39,624 nucleotides of DNA from Pirellula sp. (lineage in GTDB: Bacteria; Planctomycetota; Planctomycetia; Pirellulales; PNKZ01): positions 1-39,624 of the forward strand of contig PNKZ01000022.1 of the NCBI GenBank assembly GCA_013822735.1, written 5' to 3'. Shown piece by piece: positions 16,780 through 27,089 of this stretch (the stretch's first letter is position 1; the number at the start of each line of letters is the position of its first letter). The notes below the pieces were generated by a model. The model had not been told where the DNA came from, made no database searches, and was given only the letters and a program-made list of their open reading frames with translations. A program made the translations under genes and the position numbers.

Positions 16780-17871
16780 ATGAAACACACAGTCCCTTTC
16801 ATCATCACGTGTTTGCTGTCGCTGTTTCCGTGTCGTGCCGCCGACGGGCCGAAGTCCGTGCGCCCCAAGCTGCAAATCCTGAACGGCAGCAGCCGGCCCG
16901 TGGACGTCTTCTGGCTCAAGTCCGACACCGAACGCGTGCCGAACGGTTCCATCGTTCCCGGCAAACACGCCGTCATCACCACGACGCTCGGACATCGCTT
17001 CGAAATCGTGGAGCGCGACCATGACGCCGCCGCTACGGTGATCAGCGAAGTGCCGGTGCAAGGTTTCCGCTTTGATCCGCCAAGCAAGAACGGCGTGCCG
17101 ACGTTGTATACGCAAGCCGTCAGCGCGAACGGCTATCCCATTGTCGCCTCCGCTAAGGTGAATCCCTATGCACTTAAGGAAGCCGCATTCCTCGTGAACT
17201 TGATGCTTGCGAAACGCCCGGACGTGCGTACGGCGATGATTAAGAGCGGCGCGCGGATGTGCATCATGGCGCACGACGAATTCACCACCGACCTGCCGGA
17301 ATGGTCGCACCTCACGCCGAAGGATTATCGCGACGCTCGGGCGCGCGGCATGGGAGGCAGCGAGACGGATCCCTACTGTTCGGTCGCCGAGGAAAACGTG
17401 CTCGGCTTTCCCGGCGATCCCTACTCGACGGAGTGTATTCTCATCCACGAATTCGCGCATAACATCCACCTGCGCGGCATGCTGAACGTGGACCCGAGCT
17501 TCGATATACGCCTTAAGGCAACTTACGACGCGGCGATGAAAGCGGGGCTGTGGAAAGGCAAATACGCGTCGGTGAACCACCATGAGTATTGGGCCGAAGG
17601 GGTGCAGTCGTGGTTCGACGACAACCGCGTGAACGACCACGACCACAATCACGTTCACCTGCGCTCGCAGTTGATCGAATACGATCCCGGGCTCGCCGCG
17701 CTGTGTCGCGAAGTCTTCGGCGACACCGAACTGAAATACACCAAGCCTGCGACGCGACTCACCGGTCACATGGCCGGCTACGATCCCGAGAAGGCGCCCA
17801 CCTTCGTGTGGCCGGAGCGCCTAAAGCAGGCGAGGGATGAAATCCGCGCCAAAGCACGAGCGCGCGAATAA
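16780..17871 (+). CDS. Secreted zinc metallopeptidase-like protein with an N-terminal VHL-beta-like domain
   Basis: The protein is 363 residues; ATG 16780 is preferred over an upstream TTG. The signal peptide is MKHTVPFIITCLLSLFPCRA. Residues about 29-80 resemble the beta domain of the von Hippel-Lindau protein: LQILNGSSRPVDVFWLKSD, then PGKHAVITTTLGHRFEI. The second half is a gluzincin-type protease: H223-E224-x-x-H227 (IHEFAHNIH) and a likely third ligand E273 (EYWAEGVQSWF). In animals the VHL beta domain recognises hydroxyproline peptides; whether that applies here is unknown. It follows the putative hydroxyproline genes in the same direction, an intriguing but unproven link. The peptidase activity is inferred from the motif only. 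Confidence 0.78.
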   Translation: MKHTVPFIITCLLSLFPCRAADGPKSVRPKLQILNGSSRPVDVFWLKSDTERVPNGSIVPGKHAVITTTLGHRFEIVERDHDAAATVISEVPVQGFRFDPPSKNGVPTLYTQAVSANGYPIVASAKVNPYALKEAAFLVNLMLAKRPDVRTAMIKSGARMCIMAHDEFTTDLPEWSHLTPKDYRDARARGMGGSETDPYCSVAEENVLGFPGDPYSTECILIHEFAHNIHLRGMLNVDPSFDIRLKATYDAAMKAGLWKGKYASVNHHEYWAEGVQSWFDDNRVNDHDHNHVHLRSQLIEYDPGLAALCREVFGDTELKYTKPATRLTGHMAGYDPEKAPTFVWPERLKQARDEIRAKARARE

Positions 17872-17951
17872 GCCGCTCACGGCGGCAGCGCCGAAATGCC
17901 AAATATCGTTTGCTCCGCAAAAGACAGCCGCACTATTTAAAAGAGCCGTCA

Positions 17952-20900
17952 TTGATTACGAAACTACCTCTTCGGGCGGCAGGCATTGCCGTGCTGCTTG
18001 TTGTTCTCCACGGCGATTCGGCAAGGGCCGATGAACTTCGCCGGCCGGCGCTCGATGCCGCAATTGTGGCGGCGCAGGCTCGTCTGCGTGGCGATCCGCG
18101 GCGAGGGGCACTGGTCTTCTATAAGTCGGCCGCGGCGTGCGTGAAGTGTCACGCCGGTGACAACGGCGCGTCACCACTGGGGCCGGATTTGATCACCATC
18201 GCGAAAGATGCGACGGATCAGTACATCGTCGAGTCGATTCTCGAGCCTTCGAAGTCGATTCGAAAGGGGTTTGAAACCGTCACGATAGCGACCGCGAACG
18301 GACAAACGATATCGGGATTGGTCGCCGCGGATACGAAAGAACACCTCGTAATACGCGACATAGCGAATCTCGAACAGGAAATCCGAGTTGCGAAAGAAGA
18401 CATCGATCAAATCTCAGTCGGCCGCAAATCCATAATGCCGGAGGGGCTCGCCGCATCGCTAAGCAGCGATCGAGACCTGTACGATCTGGTTCGTTACGTA
18501 ATGGACGTGGCTCGCGGCGGATCGGCACGAGCAAAAGCGTTGCGGCCTGACGCGCAGGATCTCATCGTCAAAGACGATTTGATCGACCTCGACCACGCGG
18601 GCATTCTGCGTTCGCTCGGCGATAGGGATTTCGAGGCCGGCAAGCAAATCTACCTTGGGCACTGCAAAAACTGCCACGGCACCGATGGAAATACGCCGTC
18701 GCTGGCCACGGCTCGCGCGTTTGGAACGCAACCGCTTAAGTACGGGGCCGATCCCTACAAGATGCTGCTGACGCTCACGCGCGGCGCGGGACTGATGACG
18801 CCGATGCAACACCTGTCGCCGAAGGAGCGCTATCAGGTCATCCACTACATTCGCGAAGCACTCATGAAGCCGCGTAATCCGGCGTATCGCGAACTGGGCG
18901 ACGATTATCTGAGCGGCCTCCCTCAAGGTACCGGCGACGGAGAAGCAGTCATTTCGACGGAGAAGCGCGATTACGGTCCGGTGCTCGCTTCCCAAATCGG
19001 CACGTCGGTGAACAACGCACTAACGTTCCGGCTGTCGGACGACGTAACGGTCGGCTACGACTTGCATCGCATGCGGTCGGCCGGCGCTTGGACGGGCGGA
19101 TTTCTTGACCTTTCGCAAACGCACCATTATCGGCAACGCGGCGAGCAGATGCCGAAGATCGACGGTGAGTTGCTCGCCGGTCTTAGCGATTGGCAATGGG
19201 CGTTCGACGGTTCTTTCGAGATTCCCGCCGACGCCAAGCCGCCGCGCGGCCCCGTGCGGCAAGACTGGTTGCAGTACTACGGCCACTACCTGTACGGCGA
19301 CCGCGCCATCCTGAGCTACGGTGTTCACGGCCGAAAGATTCTGGAGACGGTGCACTCTTCGCAAACCGACGGCCGGCTCATCCTGCATCACACATTGTGT
19401 ATCGACCCAGGCGAGCGGCCGCTGAAACTCTGCGTTGCTAGGTTGAGCGACGGTCACGGGCCGGCCGGTGTTATTGCGGCAGGCGGTACGGAAGTCGCGG
19501 CAAAGTCGGGCCCGGCGAGCAATCAGGTCGCAGTTGTTTCCGGAGAAGTTCGTAGCGGTGCAGGCGAACCGAAGATGGCCAATCAACCGCGGCATGTCGT
19601 TGCAGGGACCGAAGCCAAACGACTCGATCTCGGAACGCCCGGACGAACCATCATGGTCCGCTTTCGCACGACCGGAGACGGGACCCTCATCTCTTCCGCA
19701 CCCGCGAAAGGTCCATGGAAGCCGAACGGCAAGTCGCTCTTTGTTCGAGGCAAGCGGCTGGTCTACGACATCGGCTGGGTCGGCGCGATGACCGGCAAGT
19801 CCGAAGTCGGCGACGGTCAATGGCACATCGTTGCGCTCGTTGTTTCGGATCGCGAATCGAAACTCTACGTCGATGGAAAACTCGAAGCACGGCGCGAAGG
19901 GTTTCGTCGCCTCCCGGAAAATGGAAGCGTTTTGAAAATCGGGGCGACCGCCACAAACTTCGGCGGCGATTTCGCCGGAGACATCGACTGGATCGGTATC
20001 CACGATTCGGAGTTCTCCACCGACGAGTTGGAGCAAGCTGCAAAAGCGGCTCAGCGTTCGGAGCGAAAGGCGATCTTCGCTTGGAAACCCAATCCGGATG
20101 AACCGAAGCCTACGGTAGCGAAGCCGCAGACAAGAGCATTAATCAACGTCGCGGCGGCCGCCGTTACCGGCGACACGGACGGAACCACCTGGGAAATCGA
20201 GGAAGACGGTCGCATCGTGTTGTCGATTCCGCCGAGTCGCGAACCGCGTTTGCTCGGTGTGCTGCGGACGTCCGACACAGACGACCGGCTCGTCGAAGTC
20301 TGCAAATCGCTCCGTTCGGCTGCTAGAAATTTATTGCCTGATCCGCGAGCAATGACGCACGGCGGGCAGCTGCGATGGCCCCAGTTGCTGGAAGTTCGCG
20401 GCAGACTCGGCGAGCCCATCAATGGTTACGCGCTCGACACGATTCCTGTGCCGTTTGAGAATCCCTGGAATGCCTGGCTCCGTACGAGCGCTTTAGACTT
20501 CTTCGAAGACGGCCGCGCGGTCGTGACGACTCACGGCGGCGACGTGTACATCGTCAGCGGAATGGACAATCGACTGGACCGAGTCGTCTGGAAACGGTTT
20601 GCCGCGGGATTGTTCGAACCGTTCGGCGTCCGCGTCGTCGACGGGCTGATCTATGTTACCTGTCGCGACGGCATCAAGCGTCTCCACGACACGAACGCCG
20701 ACGGGGAAGCCGACTTTATCGAAGCATTCTGGATTGATGACGATGTATCGTGTTCGTTTCACGCCTACAACTTTGACCTGCAAACCGATTCCTCGGGCAA
20801 TTTCTATTTCGCCAAGGCCGGGCAATACACCCAGCATCATCGTCCCGGAACGATCATGCGCGTGCCGCCCGCAGGCGGTCGCGCGGACGTCGTTGCTTGG

Positions 20901-21782
20901 GGACTGCGAACGCCGAACGGCATGGGAAAGTTGAACGACGACCGATTCACGGTGTCGGACAATCAAGGACCGTGGATGCCCGCCGGCAAGATTTCACTCA
21001 TCCGGCCCGGCCGCTTTCTGGGCAACATGCCGATCAACGACGAGCAGTCGCGATGGCTCAAAGAGAAGCATGGCGGAACGTTGCCGGACGCTTTCGACGA
21101 ACCGCTGATTTGGACGCCGCAGGAACTCGACAACTCATGCGGCGGTCAACTCTGGGTAGACGATCGACGCTTTGGTCCGTTGTCAAATCGGCTGCTGCAT
21201 TCGTCGTTCGGCAAAGGTTGGCTTTACTACCTCTCACTGCAAGAAGTCGACGATCAAATGCAGGCTTCCATCGTTTCGCTGCCTCAACAATGGGATGCCG
21301 GCGTGATGCGGCTGCGGGTGAATCCGGCAGACGGGCAAGTCTACGGAACAGGGATGTCGGGTTGGCAGGGGCCGGCTCAAGGCAAAGACGGCTGCTTGCA
21401 ACGACTTCGCTACGCCGGCGAATCGGTCAAGATGATCGACCAGGTTCGGGTCGTTCCCGAGGGACTCGAACTCCGCTTCAGTTTCGCCGTCGATCCGCAG
21501 ACTGTTTGCGAATCTCAGGCGTGGCGCGCCGAAATGTGGGACTACCGCTGGTCGAAGCAATATGGCTCGGACCAGTATTCCGTTCTCAAACGTGGCGAAA
21601 AGGGCCGTGACACACTATCGATTCAAGGCATCCGTTCAATCGACGAAAGAACGGTACGTCTGAACATTCCTGACTTACAAGTCTGCGATCAGTTATCGCT
21701 GGAGATGAACTTCATGGACGCAGAACGCGGCAGATTTGTCGAGCAGGTGTACCTGACGATTCATGCAGTTCCGAACAAGTGA
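17952..21782 (+). CDS. Giant secreted PVC-type cytochrome c with DUF6797-like, LamG-like and propeller regions
   Basis: The protein is about 1276 residues. TTG 17952 is chosen because it opens a signal peptide (ITKLPLRAAGIAVLLVVLHG); the frame is open 14 codons further. The first c-type heme site, CVKCH (about 63-67), sits in the planctomycete heme domain with LGPDL and SILEPSKSI. The second, CKNCH (about 238-242), is a classical cytochrome c with MTPMQHLS. Next comes a region like DUF6797 (GAWTGGFLDLSQTHHY), a LamG-like sandwich (about 560-700, DGQWHIVALVVSD, KLYVDGKLE) and a C-terminal sugar-dehydrogenase-like propeller (WNAWLRTSALDFFEDGRAVVTT, GGDVYIVSG). It probably passes electrons from a periplasmic substrate oxidation. 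The substrate is unknown. The gene stands alone, 80 bases after the peptidase gene. Confidence 0.85.
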   Translation: MITKLPLRAAGIAVLLVVLHGDSARADELRRPALDAAIVAAQARLRGDPRRGALVFYKSAAACVKCHAGDNGASPLGPDLITIAKDATDQYIVESILEPSKSIRKGFETVTIATANGQTISGLVAADTKEHLVIRDIANLEQEIRVAKEDIDQISVGRKSIMPEGLAASLSSDRDLYDLVRYVMDVARGGSARAKALRPDAQDLIVKDDLIDLDHAGILRSLGDRDFEAGKQIYLGHCKNCHGTDGNTPSLATARAFGTQPLKYGADPYKMLLTLTRGAGLMTPMQHLSPKERYQVIHYIREALMKPRNPAYRELGDDYLSGLPQGTGDGEAVISTEKRDYGPVLASQIGTSVNNALTFRLSDDVTVGYDLHRMRSAGAWTGGFLDLSQTHHYRQRGEQMPKIDGELLAGLSDWQWAFDGSFEIPADAKPPRGPVRQDWLQYYGHYLYGDRAILSYGVHGRKILETVHSSQTDGRLILHHTLCIDPGERPLKLCVARLSDGHGPAGVIAAGGTEVAAKSGPASNQVAVVSGEVRSGAGEPKMANQPRHVVAGTEAKRLDLGTPGRTIMVRFRTTGDGTLISSAPAKGPWKPNGKSLFVRGKRLVYDIGWVGAMTGKSEVGDGQWHIVALVVSDRESKLYVDGKLEARREGFRRLPENGSVLKIGATATNFGGDFAGDIDWIGIHDSEFSTDELEQAAKAAQRSERKAIFAWKPNPDEPKPTVAKPQTRALINVAAAAVTGDTDGTTWEIEEDGRIVLSIPPSREPRLLGVLRTSDTDDRLVEVCKSLRSAARNLLPDPRAMTHGGQLRWPQLLEVRGRLGEPINGYALDTIPVPFENPWNAWLRTSALDFFEDGRAVVTTHGGDVYIVSGMDNRLDRVVWKRFAAGLFEPFGVRVVDGLIYVTCRDGIKRLHDTNADGEADFIEAFWIDDDVSCSFHAYNFDLQTDSSGNFYFAKAGQYTQHHRPGTIMRVPPAGGRADVVAWGLRTPNGMGKLNDDRFTVSDNQGPWMPAGKISLIRPGRFLGNMPINDEQSRWLKEKHGGTLPDAFDEPLIWTPQELDNSCGGQLWVDDRRFGPLSNRLLHSSFGKGWLYYLSLQEVDDQMQASIVSLPQQWDAGVMRLRVNPADGQVYGTGMSGWQGPAQGKDGCLQRLRYAGESVKMIDQVRVVPEGLELRFSFAVDPQTVCESQAWRAEMWDYRWSKQYGSDQYSVLKRGEKGRDTLSIQGIRSIDERTVRLNIPDLQVCDQLSLEMNFMDAERGRFVEQVYLTIHAVPNK

Positions 21783-21894
21783 GTCGATTTCACGTGAACA
21801 GATCGTGACCTCCTGCGAGAAAGCCCACGCAGCGAAGACGGCTCGCTAAGCAAGAGGACTATCGCGGCCAAGCGCCATAGCGTTCGGTGCTCAT

Positions 21895-22308
21895 TTACCC
21901 GACGCGGCCGTCGATCCAGTGCATCGCCACGGCCGACGTGCCGCAAAGCACGGCGCCCCAAGCCATGTCGGCGGCGCTCAAACGCACCGTCCAGCGTTCG
22001 AGCGTAGCCAGATTCGTCAGGTCGTAAATGCCGTACGTCACGAGCCCGTACACTGCTCCCCAAGCCCACGCACGCAGCCACGAGGCGTCCGCGCCAAGCA
22101 ACGGACGCACGAAAAGCACAAGCCCGCCGGGGATGAGCACGTACACCAAGATCGCCGCCGACCAGCGTGGCGCGAGGCCGCCGTCGCGTCGCCGTGCCAG
22201 CTCACCGAGTTCGGCACTGTAGAAGTTTTTCATGATCACGCCGAGCCACGTCAGATCGATCGCGAGAAAGATCGGCACGAGCAACAAGAATATCTTTAGT
22301 TCACGCAT
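21895..22308 (-). CDS. DUF2177 family membrane protein
   Basis: The protein is 137 residues with four hydrophobic helices (FLLLVPIFLAIDLTWLG, AAILVYVLIPGGLVLFV, WAWGAVYGLVTYGIYDLTN, ADMAWGAVLCGTSAVAMHW). The pattern TWLGVIMKNFY near the N-terminus and GIYDLTNLATLERW are typical of DUF2177. The function is unknown. In other bacteria this family often accompanies the DUF1365, CFA-synthase and photolyase gene sets of the light or singlet-oxygen response, and those companions are present downstream here. It follows the UV endonuclease gene in the same direction (63-base gap) and may be co-transcribed with it. Confidence 0.88.
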   Translation of the reverse strand: MRELKIFLLLVPIFLAIDLTWLGVIMKNFYSAELGELARRRDGGLAPRWSAAILVYVLIPGGLVLFVRPLLGADASWLRAWAWGAVYGLVTYGIYDLTNLATLERWTVRLSAADMAWGAVLCGTSAVAMHWIDGRVG

Positions 22309-22371
22309 AGTTACCGCCGTCGAAGTTTAATACGCCACGTCGTTCGTATTTGTAGGATTTAAGTTACAGAC

Positions 22372-23355
22372 CTATCGAGGCCGTTGGGAGACGATCTTTC
22401 GTGGGTCATCGACGCGCGCCAACTTGCGTGAGCGAGGGTTCGCCGACCGCAGTTCGTCGCGCAACTTGAGTACCGCGAGTTCTTTCGCCTTCGCTTCCAC
22501 TTCGACCGTCAGTGCCGTCGATCGCCAGCAATCGGGCACGTCGCGCACGTCGATGTAGTCGTGATGGCGATGCGGCTGCGGTCCTTGCCAACCCGCCAAC
22601 GGGCTCGAAATATGAAACAGCGGCTCGCGATTCCAAGTCGCTCGCGCACGATCCGTCGCCGCACTTGTCGTTAAGTCGTCCCTGAGGCAACGATGGTGAT
22701 GCACGTCGTAAACGAGGGGAATGCCTGTTCGACGGCAAATCGGTAACAGATCCGCCGGCGTGTAGACCTTGTCGTCGTTCTCCAACGTCAAACGCCTGCG
22801 CACGTTGTCCGGCAGTGATTCCAAGTTTCGCTCCAACAACGCCAGCGCCGCCGGCTTATCGCCGTATGCCCCGCCGCCGTGAATATTGATGACGTCGGCC
22901 CCGACCCAGTCGCAAAGTTCGGCGTGGTACGTCAGATCCTTCACGGCGTTGACGACAACCTCCGGCCGCGGCGAATTTAGCACTACGAACTGGTCGGGAT
23001 GAAACACGAGTCGCACATCGTGCTTCTTCGCAGTTTCGCCGGACTGCCGAAACTGGGCTATGATTTCGTCCGCGGCCGGGAGCTCTTCGAGTTGGTATCC
23101 GACCTCCGAATGGGTCTTTACCGGCAAGATCGTACTCGCGATACGGAACGAACCGATGGCCTGGTCGGCGCAATACTGAACGGCGTTTCGCAAAGCCCGG
23201 GCGTTCGACAAGCAAAGATCCGAGAGTTTTTGCAGTCGCTCCGGCACGCCCATCCGCTGTAACGACGTTGCCGTCGTCGTGCGAAACCGAATGGGCTCCT
23301 TGGCAAACTGACAACAAAGCCCAAGCCGAAGCGTGGAAAAATCGTGGATAGCCAT
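22372..23355 (-). CDS. uvsE: UV DNA damage endonuclease (UvsE/UvdE family)
   Basis: The protein is 327 residues from ATG 23355 (MAIHDFSTLRLGLCCQF); an in-frame ATG at 23391 would add 12 residues, and neither has a clear ribosome site. This TIM-barrel endonuclease nicks DNA 5' to UV photoproducts and needs divalent metal. Family landmarks visible are RLGLCCQF at the start, SFRIASTILP, VFHPDQFVVLNSP, NIHGGGAYGDK, LENDDKVYTPADL and VYDVHHHR; the His, Glu and Asp in these are the metal ligands. HISSPLAGW and HHDYIDV follow. It provides light-independent repair of cyclobutane dimers and 6-4 products. Its place next to the photo-oxidative lipid operon fits a sunlight-stress role. Confidence 0.93.
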   Translation of the reverse strand: MAIHDFSTLRLGLCCQFAKEPIRFRTTTATSLQRMGVPERLQKLSDLCLSNARALRNAVQYCADQAIGSFRIASTILPVKTHSEVGYQLEELPAADEIIAQFRQSGETAKKHDVRLVFHPDQFVVLNSPRPEVVVNAVKDLTYHAELCDWVGADVINIHGGGAYGDKPAALALLERNLESLPDNVRRRLTLENDDKVYTPADLLPICRRTGIPLVYDVHHHRCLRDDLTTSAATDRARATWNREPLFHISSPLAGWQGPQPHRHHDYIDVRDVPDCWRSTALTVEVEAKAKELAVLKLRDELRSANPRSRKLARVDDPRKIVSQRPR

Positions 23356-23493
23356 GGCGTGAAAGCGCGAACCCTGGAAATGGGAGATCATTCGCCGCGA
23401 GTTGCTCGGGCAAATAGCTTCCGGCAGCTGATTATTGTTTCCTTCGAAAAATCGGCCGGCCCCGATTTCTCCGCTCCCGCCGACGGGCTCCCC

Positions 23494-23522
23494 TGGTCGA
23501 AACGTGCTCCGTGTCTATAAGA
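23494..23522 (+). promoter_or_regulatory. Candidate RpoE/ChrR-type promoter of the lipid operon
   Basis: TGGTCG (23494-23499), 18 bases, TAAGA (23518-23522). From memory the Rhodobacter singlet-oxygen sigma-E promoters follow TGATCC-N18-TAAGA, so the spacing and the -10 box match exactly and the -35 box matches four of six. Transcription would start about 53 bases before the ATG at 23582. The cognate genes there include the same families as in this operon. Confidence 0.45.
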
Positions 23523-23581
23523 AAGCCGGAGGTGATCCGGCGGGGGTCGCCGCAAGAGGGGGGCGGGCCATAGGACTTGCG

Positions 23582-24904
23582 ATGCAGATTGCCGTAATCG
23601 GTGCCGGCATCTCCGGCTTGGTAGCCGCACATCGCCTCAGCCGGAGCGGCGGCGGCAAGCATCACGTCACGCTGTTCGAAGCCAACGCCTATCCCGGGGG
23701 ACATACCAACACGCTCGATGTCGAACTCGACGGTCGCCGACACGCCGTCGATACCGGCTTTATCGTTTTCAACGACCGGACCTATCCGAACTTCATCGCT
23801 TTGCTCGACGAACTCGGCATTCGCTCGCGTCCCACGGAAATGGGCTTCAGCGTTCGCTGCGATCGGACAGGCCTAGAATACAACGGCTCGTCGCTGAACG
23901 GCTTCTTTGCCCGACGCTCGAATTTCCTGCGACCAAGCTTTTGGCGCATGGCGGCGGATATCGCCCGCTTCAACCGCAGCGCGCCGCGCGAATTGCTCGC
24001 CGGCGGCGACTTGGCCGACGACTCGACCACGGTCGCGGAGTATCTGCGGCGGGGCGGCTACGGTCGCGAGTTTGCCGAGCACTATTTATTGCCGATGGGA
24101 GCCGCCATCTGGTCGTGCCCCGTGGGAACGTTTGCCGAGTTCCCCATTCGCTTTATCATCGACTTCTATCAGCACCATGGATTGCTCAGCCTGACCGATC
24201 GTCCGCAATGGCGCGTTGTCGAGGGAGGCTCTCGGACGTATGTCGCCGAAATCTTGCGGCGCTTCCCCGGCCACATTCGGCTCTCGACGCCGGTAGTCCA
24301 GGTTCGTCGCTTGGAGCGCGGTGTCGAGATCACGCCGCGCGGCGGCAATTCCGAGCCGTTCGATCATGTCGTCTTCGCCTGCCATGCCGATCAGGCCCTA
24401 CGGATGTTGGCCGACCCTTCCGAGTCGGAAAGCGAATTGCTATCCGCATTCCCCTATGAGCCGAACATCGCGCTGCTGCATACCGACCCGGCACTTTTGC
24501 CGCGTCGGCGGCGCGCCTGGGCGAGTTGGAACTATCTGCTCTCCGACGATGCTGCGACGCGGCCGGTGGTCACGTATTGCATGAACATCCTGCAGCATAT
24601 CGATTCGCGCGAGGTGGTGAACGTTACGCTGAACGGTGAGCATCGCGTAGATCCGGCCCGCGTGCTGGCCCGTATTACGTACGAGCATCCGGTATTCACA
24701 ACCGCGCGCGCCGCCGCACAGCGCCGACACGGCGAACTGATCAACGTCCGGCACACCTCGTACTGCGGAGCGTACTGGCGCAACGGGTTTCATGAGGATG
24801 GCGTAGTTTCCGCTTTGGCGGTTTGCCGAGCTTTGGGAGATGCCGCGCCTGAAGAACGCCCGTCGATCGGCGCCGAGCCCTTGCGAGCAGCCGCGTCATG
24901 TTAA
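23582..24904 (+). CDS. FAD-dependent oxidoreductase (amine oxidase/desaturase-like), lipid-modification operon
   Basis: The protein is 440 residues. ATG 23582 opens the dinucleotide-binding motif ([19 protein letters not shown]), with AGGA about 9 bases upstream. FAD-binding continues with [14 protein letters not shown] and [20 protein letters not shown] and [12 protein letters not shown] follow, typical of the NAD(P)/FAD oxidoreductases encoded beside DUF1365 and CFA-synthase-like genes. In Rhodobacter a relative, UfaD, acts as an acyl-lipid desaturase in furan fatty acid synthesis; a similar step on membrane lipids is likely but unproven here. It overlaps the DUF1365 gene by 7 bases, so translational coupling is likely. 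Confidence 0.88.
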   Translation: MQIAVIGAGISGLVAAHRLSRSGGGKHHVTLFEANAYPGGHTNTLDVELDGRRHAVDTGFIVFNDRTYPNFIALLDELGIRSRPTEMGFSVRCDRTGLEYNGSSLNGFFARRSNFLRPSFWRMAADIARFNRSAPRELLAGGDLADDSTTVAEYLRRGGYGREFAEHYLLPMGAAIWSCPVGTFAEFPIRFIIDFYQHHGLLSLTDRPQWRVVEGGSRTYVAEILRRFPGHIRLSTPVVQVRRLERGVEITPRGGNSEPFDHVVFACHADQALRMLADPSESESELLSAFPYEPNIALLHTDPALLPRRRRAWASWNYLLSDDAATRPVVTYCMNILQHIDSREVVNVTLNGEHRVDPARVLARITYEHPVFTTARAAAQRRHGELINVRHTSYCGAYWRNGFHEDGVVSALAVCRALGDAAPEERPSIGAEPLRAAASC

Positions 24905-25752
24905 ACGCACCCGCTGCTACGGCAACTTGCTTTTACGAAGGGATCGTGCGGCATCGGCGAGCCGAGCCGGTGGTGCACGCGTTTCAATATCGCGTCGGCT
25001 TCGTATATCTCGACCTTGCCGAAGCGGAGCCTCTGCTGGGCCGCCGCGGCCTCTGGTCGCTGCGCCGACCGGCCGTTGCCCGCTTCGCTCGTGCAGATCA
25101 TCTGGGCGATCCGCGTTTGCCGCTCGATGCTTGCGTGCGCGATTTGGTTGCCGATCGGGCCGGCTTTCGGCCGCGTGGTCCCATTCGGCTACTGACAAAC
25201 TTTCGCCACTGGGGGTTCTTGATGAACCCCGTCAGCTTTTACTACTGTTACGCCGCCGATGGCCGACGGCTCGAGGCCATGGTCGCCGAAGTTACCAACA
25301 CGCCCTGGAACGAGCGGCATTGCTATGTGCTCGATCTGCGCGAGGCAAGCGAACCTATTCGCAGCGCCGCAAACCAAAAGGTGTTCCACGTCTCGCCGTT
25401 TCTGGCGATGAACTACACATATCACTGGCGCCTCACGGAGCCCGAGGAAACGTTGGAGCTTTCCATTCGTTTGCAAAGCTTGAATAGCGTCGGTGCCGCG
25501 CCGTTCGTCGCTTCGCTGGCGCTCAGTCGTCGGCCGTTTACGCGCGCCGAGCGATTGCGAATGCTCGTCCGTTTTCCCTGGCCGTCGCTCAAGATTGCTT
25601 GGGGAATCTATTGGCATGCGGCCCGCCTTTGGTGGAAAGGGGTTCCGTTCGTCCCGCATCCGCGCACCAAGGCGGCGGAACCTCCGGCATCGATCGATTC
25701 GGCAACTTCTCAACCTGTCTCCCCCCCAGTTCTTGAGGAAACGGCTCCATGA
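24898..25752 (+). CDS. DUF1365 family protein
   Basis: The protein is 284 residues. Family landmarks are [21 protein letters not shown] at the start (slightly over 20 residues after the N-terminus), [35 protein letters not shown] and [17 protein letters not shown]. The biochemical role is not established. The family is nearly always encoded between an FAD oxidoreductase and a cyclopropane-synthase-like methyltransferase, as here, so it probably assists modification of membrane acyl chains. The C-terminal 30 residues are Pro/Ala/Ser-rich and low in complexity. It overlaps both neighbours (7 and 4 bases). Confidence 0.9.
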   Translation: MLNAPAATATCFYEGIVRHRRAEPVVHAFQYRVGFVYLDLAEAEPLLGRRGLWSLRRPAVARFARADHLGDPRLPLDACVRDLVADRAGFRPRGPIRLLTNFRHWGFLMNPVSFYYCYAADGRRLEAMVAEVTNTPWNERHCYVLDLREASEPIRSAANQKVFHVSPFLAMNYTYHWRLTEPEETLELSIRLQSLNSVGAAPFVASLALSRRPFTRAERLRMLVRFPWPSLKIAWGIYWHAARLWWKGVPFVPHPRTKAAEPPASIDSATSQPVSPPVLEETAP

Positions 25753-27086
25753 TTCGCGCGGAGAACCAGAATTCGGAAACGTCGCCGTTGTCATGGCTCG
25801 ATCGCACGGCGCGGCGGGCGCTCTATCGTCGCTTGGCAGGCTTGCGCGGCGGCGAACTGTACGTGAGCGACGCCGACGGACGCGAGCGTTTCGGGGCGGC
25901 GAGCGACCTACGAACACGGATTGACGTATGCAACCCGCGGTTTTTTCGCGAAGCGGTGCTCGGCGGCACGCTCTCGATCGCCGAGTCGTACATTCAAGGG
26001 GACTGGAATTGCGATAACTTAACGTCGCTTTTTCGACTTTTCATTCGCAACCTTGCCGCCGCGGATCAGCTCGATGGCGGATTGCCGAAGCTCTCGATGG
26101 CCCTGCAGCGCATCATGCATTGGCTCCGCGCCAACACCCCCGGCGGAAGTCGCAAAAACATTCAGGCCCATTACGACCTGGGGAACGACTTCTTCCGGCT
26201 CTGGCTCGACGAGACCTGGGCCTACTCCAGCGGCATCTTCCCGTCGCCGGAAGCTTCGCTAAGAGCGGCGTCGGTCGAGAAGTTCGATCGCGCCTGCCGT
26301 AAATTGCAGTTGGAGTCCGACGATCATCTGCTGGAAATCGGCACCGGTTGGGGAGGCCTCGCCATGCATGCGGCCGGCGAGTACGGCTGCCGCGTCACCA
26401 CCACGACCATCTCCCAGGAACAGTTTGACGTCGCACGCGAGCGCATCCATGCGGCAGGCTTAGAAAAACGCGTAAACCTTCTCCAGCAAGATTACCGCCA
26501 CCTTGCCGGACGCTTCAACAAGCTTGTCTCCATCGAGATGGTCGAGGCCGTCGGGCACCGCTACTTCGACGACTACTTTCGCAAATGCGGCGAGCTGCTC
26601 ACGCCCGACGGTACGATGGTCTTGCAGGCGATCGTCATGCCGGAGCGGCGCTATCGGTATTATCTCGGCGCCGTCGACTTCATTCAGAAATACGTCTTTC
26701 CCGGCGGCTGCTTGCCTTCGACCGCAGCCATGCTCGAATCGATCGGCCGCACGACCGACCTGCGGTTCGTACATGCGGAAGATTTCGCCCCGCACTATGC
26801 CGAAACTTTGCGACGCTGGCGGCGCACGTTCCACGCTCGGCTCGACGACGTGCGGGCCCTCGGCTATTCGGAGCAGTTCATTCGTTTGTGGGACTATTAC
26901 CTTTGCTACTGCGAGGCGCTCTTCGAGGAGCGGTATGTCGGCGTCGTTCAGCTTCAGTTCGATAAGCCGAAGTGCCGCCGCGATCCGATCGTGCTCAGCG
27001 CTCAAGCCGCGGGACGACCATGGCGACCGCACTTGGAGAAGCCCTCTTCGATTGCCGGGACGCATTCGGCCCAGGCCGGAAACTAG
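25749..27086 (+). CDS. SAM-dependent acyl-lipid methyltransferase, cyclopropane-fatty-acid synthase family
   Basis: The protein is 445 residues. The N-terminal region recruits lipid. The methyltransferase core has [21 protein letters not shown] (about 138-158) and SAM motif [16 protein letters not shown], then [17 protein letters not shown] and [15 protein letters not shown]. Classical CFA synthases have YSC at the first site; here it is YSS, so the Cys that helps bind bicarbonate in E. coli CFA synthase is replaced. That suggests a methyl-transferring (UfaM-like) rather than cyclopropane-forming reaction, though this is inference. Likely substrates are unsaturated acyl chains of membrane phospholipids. 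It starts 4 bases inside the DUF1365 gene. Confidence 0.9.
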   Translation: MIRAENQNSETSPLSWLDRTARRALYRRLAGLRGGELYVSDADGRERFGAASDLRTRIDVCNPRFFREAVLGGTLSIAESYIQGDWNCDNLTSLFRLFIRNLAAADQLDGGLPKLSMALQRIMHWLRANTPGGSRKNIQAHYDLGNDFFRLWLDETWAYSSGIFPSPEASLRAASVEKFDRACRKLQLESDDHLLEIGTGWGGLAMHAAGEYGCRVTTTTISQEQFDVARERIHAAGLEKRVNLLQQDYRHLAGRFNKLVSIEMVEAVGHRYFDDYFRKCGELLTPDGTMVLQAIVMPERRYRYYLGAVDFIQKYVFPGGCLPSTAAMLESIGRTTDLRFVHAEDFAPHYAETLRRWRRTFHARLDDVRALGYSEQFIRLWDYYLCYCEALFEERYVGVVQLQFDKPKCRRDPIVLSAQAAGRPWRPHLEKPSSIAGTHSAQAGN

Positions 27087-27089
27087 ACG

